Made by a program: the position numbers and the translations under genes. This document shows positions 39,257 to 43,435 of a stretch of DNA of 43,435 nucleotides, one piece after another (within the stretch, counting starts at the first letter, position 1; every line of letters starts with the position of its first letter). The notes under the pieces are model-generated. The model was not told the origin of the DNA, did no database searches, and worked only from the letters and a program-made list of their open reading frames with translations. Source of the DNA: Cellulomonas terrae (GTDB taxonomy: Bacteria; Actinomycetota; Actinomycetes; Actinomycetales; Cellulomonadaceae); the NCBI RefSeq assembly GCF_007990265.1, contig NZ_BJWH01000029.1:1-43435 (forward strand). Reading direction: 5' to 3'.

Positions 39257-40357
39257 TCAACGGACCGAGAGCTCCACGGGCACCGGCTGCGGCTCGAAGC
39301 CGCCGGCGGCGACGGTCGCGGGGTCGTGGCGCAGGCACGCGACCGACCGGCGCGGGTCGTCACCCTCGACGGCGGGCGCGACGAGCTCCGGGGTGATCGC
39401 GGCGCACGCGTCGAACGCGAACGCGCAGCGGTCCCGGTACGGGCAGCCGGTGGGCAGGTTGGACATGTCCGGGGGTGAGCCGGGGATGCCGGTGAGCTCG
39501 CGGCGCGGACCGCGCAGGGGCGGGAACGAGTGCAGGAGCGCGTCGGAGTACGGGTGCCGCGGGCGGCGGTACATGTCCTGCGCGGAGGCGTCCTCGACGA
39601 TCTCGCCGGCGTACATGATCGCGATGCGGTCGGCGATCTCGATCAGCAGGGACACGTCGTGCGTGATGAAGATGACCGAGAAGCCGAGGCGGTCGCGCAG
39701 CTCCGCGATCTGCTCGACGATCTGCCGCTGCATGACCACGTCGAGGGCCGTCGTCGGCTCGTCCATGATCAGGACCTGCGGGTCGAGCGCGAGCGCCATC
39801 GCGATCATCACGCGCTGCCGCATGCCGCCCGAGAGCTGGTGCGGGTAGTCGCGCAGCCGGTCCGCGGAGATCCCGACGAGCTCGAGCATGCCCGCGGCCC
39901 GCTCCAGGGCCTCCTTCTTGGTGACCCCCGGCAGGTGCGCGCGGATGGCGTCGGCGATCTGCCGGCCGATCCGGTACACCGGGTTGAGGGAGTTCATCGC
40001 GCCCTGGAACACGATCGCGAGGTCCTGCCAGCGGGTGGCCCGCAGGTCGGCGTCGCTGAGCGTGAGGATGTCGGTGCTCTGCCCGTCGCGGTCGGTGAAG
40101 ACGACCTCGCCGCCGGTGATGAGACCGGGCGGGGGGAGCAGCCGGGTCGCCGCGTACGCGAGCGTCGACTTGCCGCAGCCGGACTCCCCGGCCAGGCCGA
40201 GCACCTCGCCGCGGTTGAGGGTCAGCGAGACCTGGCGCAGCACGTGCGTCGGGTCCTCGTCGTACCCGTAGTCGACCGACAGGTTCTTGATCTGGAGCAC
40301 CGGGTCGGTCGCGGCGGCGTTCGCCCGGAACGCGCGCTGGGCGGTCTCGGCGGTCAT
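39257..40357 (-). CDS. Opp/Dpp-type ABC transporter ATPase (OppD/DppD type)
   Basis: A 366-residue ATPase. Walker A is GESGCGKST, the Q-loop is near FQGAMNSLNP, the signature is LSGGMRQR, Walker B is VLIMDEPTTALD, and the switch His is in FITHD. The C-terminal oligopeptide-transport extension has three Cys in GCPYRDRCAFAFDAC. It energises import through the two permeases encoded just upstream. ATG 40357 has AGGAGG 7 nt upstream and overlaps the DppC-type stop by 4 nt. It is the last gene of the F-B-C-D cluster. The substrate could be peptides or plant-wall oligosaccharides; both use this transporter type in actinobacteria. Confidence 0.93.
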   Translation of the reverse strand: MTAETAQRAFRANAAATDPVLQIKNLSVDYGYDEDPTHVLRQVSLTLNRGEVLGLAGESGCGKSTLAYAATRLLPPPGLITGGEVVFTDRDGQSTDILTLSDADLRATRWQDLAIVFQGAMNSLNPVYRIGRQIADAIRAHLPGVTKKEALERAAGMLELVGISADRLRDYPHQLSGGMRQRVMIAMALALDPQVLIMDEPTTALDVVMQRQIVEQIAELRDRLGFSVIFITHDVSLLIEIADRIAIMYAGEIVEDASAQDMYRRPRHPYSDALLHSFPPLRGPRRELTGIPGSPPDMSNLPTGCPYRDRCAFAFDACAAITPELVAPAVEGDDPRRSVACLRHDPATVAAGGFEPQPVPVELSVR

Positions 40358-41346
40358 GCGCGGTCCTCCTTGGCCTCGTGGACGACCGGCGTGAAGCCGA
40401 TGCGGGGACGGATCTTGCGCCTGCGCATCGACCGGGCGTTGAGGCCGACGGACCGCAGGCGCGGGTTGACGAACTCGTCGATGCCGAAGTTGATGAGCGT
40501 GAGGGCCATGCCGAGCAGCGCGATGAGCAGACCGGCGGGGACGAACCACCACCACGCGCCGCGCTGCAGGGCGAGCTGCGCCTGCGCCCAGTACAGGACG
40601 GTCCCCCAGTTCCACTCGTTGGTGGGCGTGATGCCGACGAACGAGAGCGTGATCTGGGACAGGACCGCGAACCCGACGGTGCCGACGAAGCCCGCGGCAA
40701 TGATGGCCGTGAGGTTGGGCAGGATCTCCGCGGAGATGATCCGCCACGTGCTCTCGCCGTTGGCGCGCGCGGCCTCGACGAAGTCCCGTTTCCGCAGCGA
40801 GAGGGTCTGCGCCCGCAGGACGCGGGCACCCCACGCCCAGCCGGTCGCGGCGATCACGAGGGCGACGGTCAGCCCGCCCGCCGACGGCAGCTGCCCCGCG
40901 ATGATGATGATGAGCGGCAGCTGCGGGATCACCAGGAACACGTTGGACAGCGCCGAGAGGGACTCGTCGCCCACCCCGCCGATGTAGCCCGCGGTGACGC
41001 CGACGATCACGCCGATCACCGTCGCGACCGTGCCGGCCACGAACCCGACCACCAGCACGCTGCGGGTGCCCAGGATGAGCTGGCTCATGACGTCCTGCCC
41101 CTGGTGCGTGGTGCCCATGAGGTGCTGCCACGACGGGGACTGCAGGATGGCCGACGACCGGGCGTTCGGGTCGTACGGGGCGATCCACGGCCCGATGATC
41201 GCGATGAGGAAGAAGAACCCCAGGATCGCCAGACCGGTCAGCGCCTTCGCGTTGCGCATGAACAGGAAGCGACGCTTGCCCGTCCGGGGCGTCGTCGCGT
41301 CCGGGTTGATCTCCAGGTCCTCGAGGAACGCGGCTTCGACGGTCAT
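40354..41346 (-). CDS. Opp/Dpp-type ABC transporter permease (OppC/DppC type)
   Basis: A 330-residue permease. The cytoplasmic N-terminus is about 40 residues. The first helix is followed by the OppC N-terminal block (PWIAPYDPNARSSAILQSPS, then HLMGTTHQGQDVMSQLILGTR), which is diagnostic. The EAA loop is EAARANGESTWRIISAEILP. The C-terminal tail is unusually long and basic (NARSMRRRKIRPRIGFTPVV). It starts one nucleotide after the DppB-type stop and its stop overlaps the DppD-type start, so all are co-translated. Confidence 0.93.
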   Translation of the reverse strand: MTVEAAFLEDLEINPDATTPRTGKRRFLFMRNAKALTGLAILGFFFLIAIIGPWIAPYDPNARSSAILQSPSWQHLMGTTHQGQDVMSQLILGTRSVLVVGFVAGTVATVIGVIVGVTAGYIGGVGDESLSALSNVFLVIPQLPLIIIIAGQLPSAGGLTVALVIAATGWAWGARVLRAQTLSLRKRDFVEAARANGESTWRIISAEILPNLTAIIAAGFVGTVGFAVLSQITLSFVGITPTNEWNWGTVLYWAQAQLALQRGAWWWFVPAGLLIALLGMALTLINFGIDEFVNPRLRSVGLNARSMRRRKIRPRIGFTPVVHEAKEDRA

Positions 41347-41347
41347 G

Positions 41348-42325
41348 TCAGCCCTCCTGTCGCGTGCGGGGGTCGAGCACGCCGTAGGCGACGTCGGCGG
41401 CCATGTTGGCGAGGAGCACGGCGAACGTGATCACGAGGAAGCACCCCTGCATGAGCGGGTAGTCCTTCGCGTTCACCGCGCTGAACAGGTAGTAGCCGAT
41501 GCCCTGGTAGGAGAAGACGATCTCCATGACGAGGGTGCCGCCGACGATGAAGCCGAGGGACAGCGCGAAGCTGGACACCTGCGGCAGGATCGCGTTCCGG
41601 GCGGCGTAGCCCATCATCACGGTCCGCTCCGCCAGGCCCTTGGCCTGCGCGACGGTCACGTAGTCCTCGGAGGACACGGTGACCATCATGTTGCGCATCC
41701 CGAGCATCCAGCCGGCGATCGAGGACACGACGATCGTCATGGCCGGCAGGAACCCGTAGTAGATGACGGACCCGACGAACTCCCACGACAGGGTGGGCAC
41801 CATGCTCCGGTCGTAGCTGCCGCTGGCGGGGAACCAGCCGAGCGTCACCGAGAACAGCGAGATGGCGATCAGGGCGAGCCAGAAGTACGGCACGGCCGAG
41901 AAGAAGGTGGACAGCGGCAGGAGCCCGTCCATCCAGGTCCCGCGACGCCACCCGATCCCGGTCCCGATCAGGGTGCCGAGCGTGAAGCTGATGATCGTCG
42001 CGACGCCGACCAGGCCGATCGTCCACGGCAGCGCCTGCCGGATCACGTCGGCCACGGGTGCCATGTACGTGAACGAGATGCCCAGGTCGCCGTGCAGCAG
42101 GAGCCGCCAGTACGCGACGTACTGGTCCCACAGCGACATGTCCTTGTCGAGGCCGAACAGCGCCCGCAGCGCCTCGGCGGCGTCGGGGCTGATCCGGCCC
42201 TGGTTCTTCGCGATCAGGGCGCTCACGGGGTCGCCCGGCATGATCCTCGGGATGAAGAAGTTGATGGTGATCGCCGCCCAGGCGGTGATCGCGTAGAACA
42301 CGATGCGTCGCGTGAAGAACCTCAT
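41348..42325 (-). CDS. Opp/Dpp-type ABC transporter permease (OppB/DppB type)
   Basis: A 325-residue permease. It begins at a membrane helix (RRIVFYAITAWAAITINFFI) with the family motif PGDPVSALIAKNQGRIS and DLGISFTYMAPVADVIRQAL. The EAA-like loop is YVTVAQAKGLAERTVMMGYA, followed by ARNAILP. It pairs with the DppC-type permease. ATG 42325 overlaps the upstream ATPase stop by 4 nt. Confidence 0.93.
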   Translation of the reverse strand: MRFFTRRIVFYAITAWAAITINFFIPRIMPGDPVSALIAKNQGRISPDAAEALRALFGLDKDMSLWDQYVAYWRLLLHGDLGISFTYMAPVADVIRQALPWTIGLVGVATIISFTLGTLIGTGIGWRRGTWMDGLLPLSTFFSAVPYFWLALIAISLFSVTLGWFPASGSYDRSMVPTLSWEFVGSVIYYGFLPAMTIVVSSIAGWMLGMRNMMVTVSSEDYVTVAQAKGLAERTVMMGYAARNAILPQVSSFALSLGFIVGGTLVMEIVFSYQGIGYYLFSAVNAKDYPLMQGCFLVITFAVLLANMAADVAYGVLDPRTRQEG

Positions 42326-43383
42326 CGGTCGACCTCCAGCACCGAGACGTCCACGGCCGGCCGCTCGCCGTACGCGTCGAGCACCGAGCCCAGCGACGGG
42401 CGGTCCGGGCGGTCGGAGTAGCCCCAGCAGGCGGCCTCGCGGCCCTCGCCCACGGAGATCAGCGGCGGCACCTCGGTGCGGCACAGGTCGGTCGCGAACG
42501 GGCAGCGCGGGTTGAACCGGCACCCGCTGGGCGGGGCCACCAGGCTCGGCGCCTCGCCGCGGGCGCCCCGGGCGCGGGACTCCAGGTCGTCCGGGTCCGG
42601 CGCGGAGCGCACCAGCAGCTGCGTGTACGGGTGCTTGGGGTCCTGCGTGACGGACTCCGAGTCGCCCGTCTCGACGATCCGGCCCGCGTACATGACCATC
42701 GTCCGGTCGGCGAAGTAGCGCGCCGACGCGATGTCGTGCGTGATGTAGAGGATCGCGAGCTGCAGGCGGTCCCGCAGGTCGCGCAGCAGGTTGAGGATGC
42801 CGAGGCGGATCGACACGTCGAGCATCGAGATCGGCTCGTCGGCGAGCAGCACCTCGGGGTCGGCCGCGAGCGCGCGGGCGATCGCGACGCGCTGGCGCTG
42901 ACCGCCGGACAGCTCGTGGGGGAACTTGTCGATGTACCGGGCGGCCGGGCGCAGCTGGACCCGGTCCAGGAGCTCGTCGAGGGCCGCCTCCAGCTCGACG
43001 CCGCGCAGGCGCCCGCGGTGGATCTTCAGGCTGCGCGTGAGGGTGTAGCGCACGGTGTGCACGGGGTTCAGCGACCCGAAGGGGTCCTGGAAGATCATCT
43101 GGACCCGGCGCACGTAGCGGTGGAACGCCGTGCGGTTCTTCGCCGTGGCGTCCTGGCCGTGCAGCAGGATCTGCCCGCCGGTGACGGGCATGAGCTGGGC
43201 GAGCAGGCGGGCGATCGTGGACTTGCCGGAGCCCGACTCCCCCACCAGCGCGACCACCGTGCCCCGGTGGAGCGACAGGTTCACGTCGTCGACGGCGTGC
43301 ACGAACTTCTTGGGACGGGAGCCGCGCACGGGGAAGTGCTTGCGCAGGTCGATCGCCTGCAGGACGGGCTGGTCTTCGGGCAT
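42322..43383 (-). CDS. Opp/Dpp-type ABC transporter ATPase (OppF/DppF type)
   Basis: A 353-residue ATPase. Walker A is GESGSGKST, the Q-loop FQDPFGSLNP, the signature LSGGQRQR, Walker B VLLADEPISMLD and the switch His in YITHD. The C-terminal oligopeptide extension has three Cys in GCRFNPRCPFATDLC. It is the first of four overlapping genes, an uncommon place for the F subunit. ATG 43383 has AAGG 8-9 nt upstream. The binding-protein gene is not downstream and may lie beyond the right edge of the window. Confidence 0.93.
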   Translation of the reverse strand: MPEDQPVLQAIDLRKHFPVRGSRPKKFVHAVDDVNLSLHRGTVVALVGESGSGKSTIARLLAQLMPVTGGQILLHGQDATAKNRTAFHRYVRRVQMIFQDPFGSLNPVHTVRYTLTRSLKIHRGRLRGVELEAALDELLDRVQLRPAARYIDKFPHELSGGQRQRVAIARALAADPEVLLADEPISMLDVSIRLGILNLLRDLRDRLQLAILYITHDIASARYFADRTMVMYAGRIVETGDSESVTQDPKHPYTQLLVRSAPDPDDLESRARGARGEAPSLVAPPSGCRFNPRCPFATDLCRTEVPPLISVGEGREAACWGYSDRPDRPSLGSVLDAYGERPAVDVSVLEVDR

Positions 43384-43435
43384 GGGGTCACCTTGGGGTC
43401 GGGTGCGTGGTGCGGCGGGCGAGGGGGGTCGCCCG

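Noticed and set aside
1..43435. CRISPR arrays, insertion sequences, prophage genes or antiphage defence operons
   Set aside because: No regularly spaced repeats, transposase or integrase motifs, or defence-gene clusters were seen on either strand.

Overview
The window is very GC-rich, with third codon positions almost all G or C. It carries an actinobacterial gene set: topA, tmk and holB in the usual actinobacterial neighbourhood, Gly/Ala-rich membrane proteins, a solute-binding lipoprotein with two MalFG-type permeases but no ATPase, and a CelR/CebR-type 14-bp operator. Many start codons sit 6-7 nt after a TANNNT box, so leaderless transcription looks common. A cellulose- or sugar-degrading actinobacterium of the Cellulomonas type is the best guess; this is inference from gene families, not from a search.

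Layout. 1-6.1 kb: poorly known envelope and housekeeping genes (an anchored coiled-coil protein cut by the window edge, a DUF3806-like protein with LPSR repeats, DUF5701, a YdeI/OmdA-type protein, a beta-repeat lipoprotein, a LiaF-like protein, an RDD protein). 6.2-10.8 kb: a dienelactone-hydrolase-type enzyme and a 1149-residue GH94-clan phosphorylase-like protein behind a CelR-like operator. 10.8-15.4 kb: two small membrane proteins and a 961-residue polytopic membrane protein with an AHSLG serine-hydrolase elbow. 15.5-17.1 kb: an ArsO-like flavoprotein under two ArsR-type operator copies. 17.1-20.3 kb: two different CPBP membrane proteases, a MarR regulator and a divergent SDR. 20.35-27.2 kb: a LacI-controlled operon with binding protein, two permeases, an HSL-type esterase and sucrose phosphorylase, with 4-nt gene overlaps. 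27.2-28.1 kb: a gene-poor stretch with hairpins and one DnaJ-zinc-finger microprotein, ending at tRNA-Thr(CGT). 28.1-36.1 kb: DUF4126, secreted S33 peptidase, holB-tmk, Gfo/Idh/MocA oxidoreductase, a nested inverted repeat, topA. 36.1-39.2 kb: PAP2, STAS, GliT/TrxR-like flavoprotein and a divergent XRE-cupin regulator. 39.3-43.4 kb: an Opp/Dpp-type ABC transporter in the order F-B-C-D.

How genes work together. The clearest unit is sugar use: the LacI protein probably binds the repeats at 26005-26030 and represses SBP-permease-permease-esterase-sucrose phosphorylase; imported disaccharide would be phosphorolysed to glucose 1-phosphate plus fructose, and the esterase may deacylate the substrate. 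The GH94-clan protein is a second phosphorolytic enzyme, probably controlled by a cellobiose-type regulator encoded elsewhere. holB and tmk are translationally coupled. The Opp/Dpp cluster imports peptides or oligosaccharides; its binding protein is not in the window.
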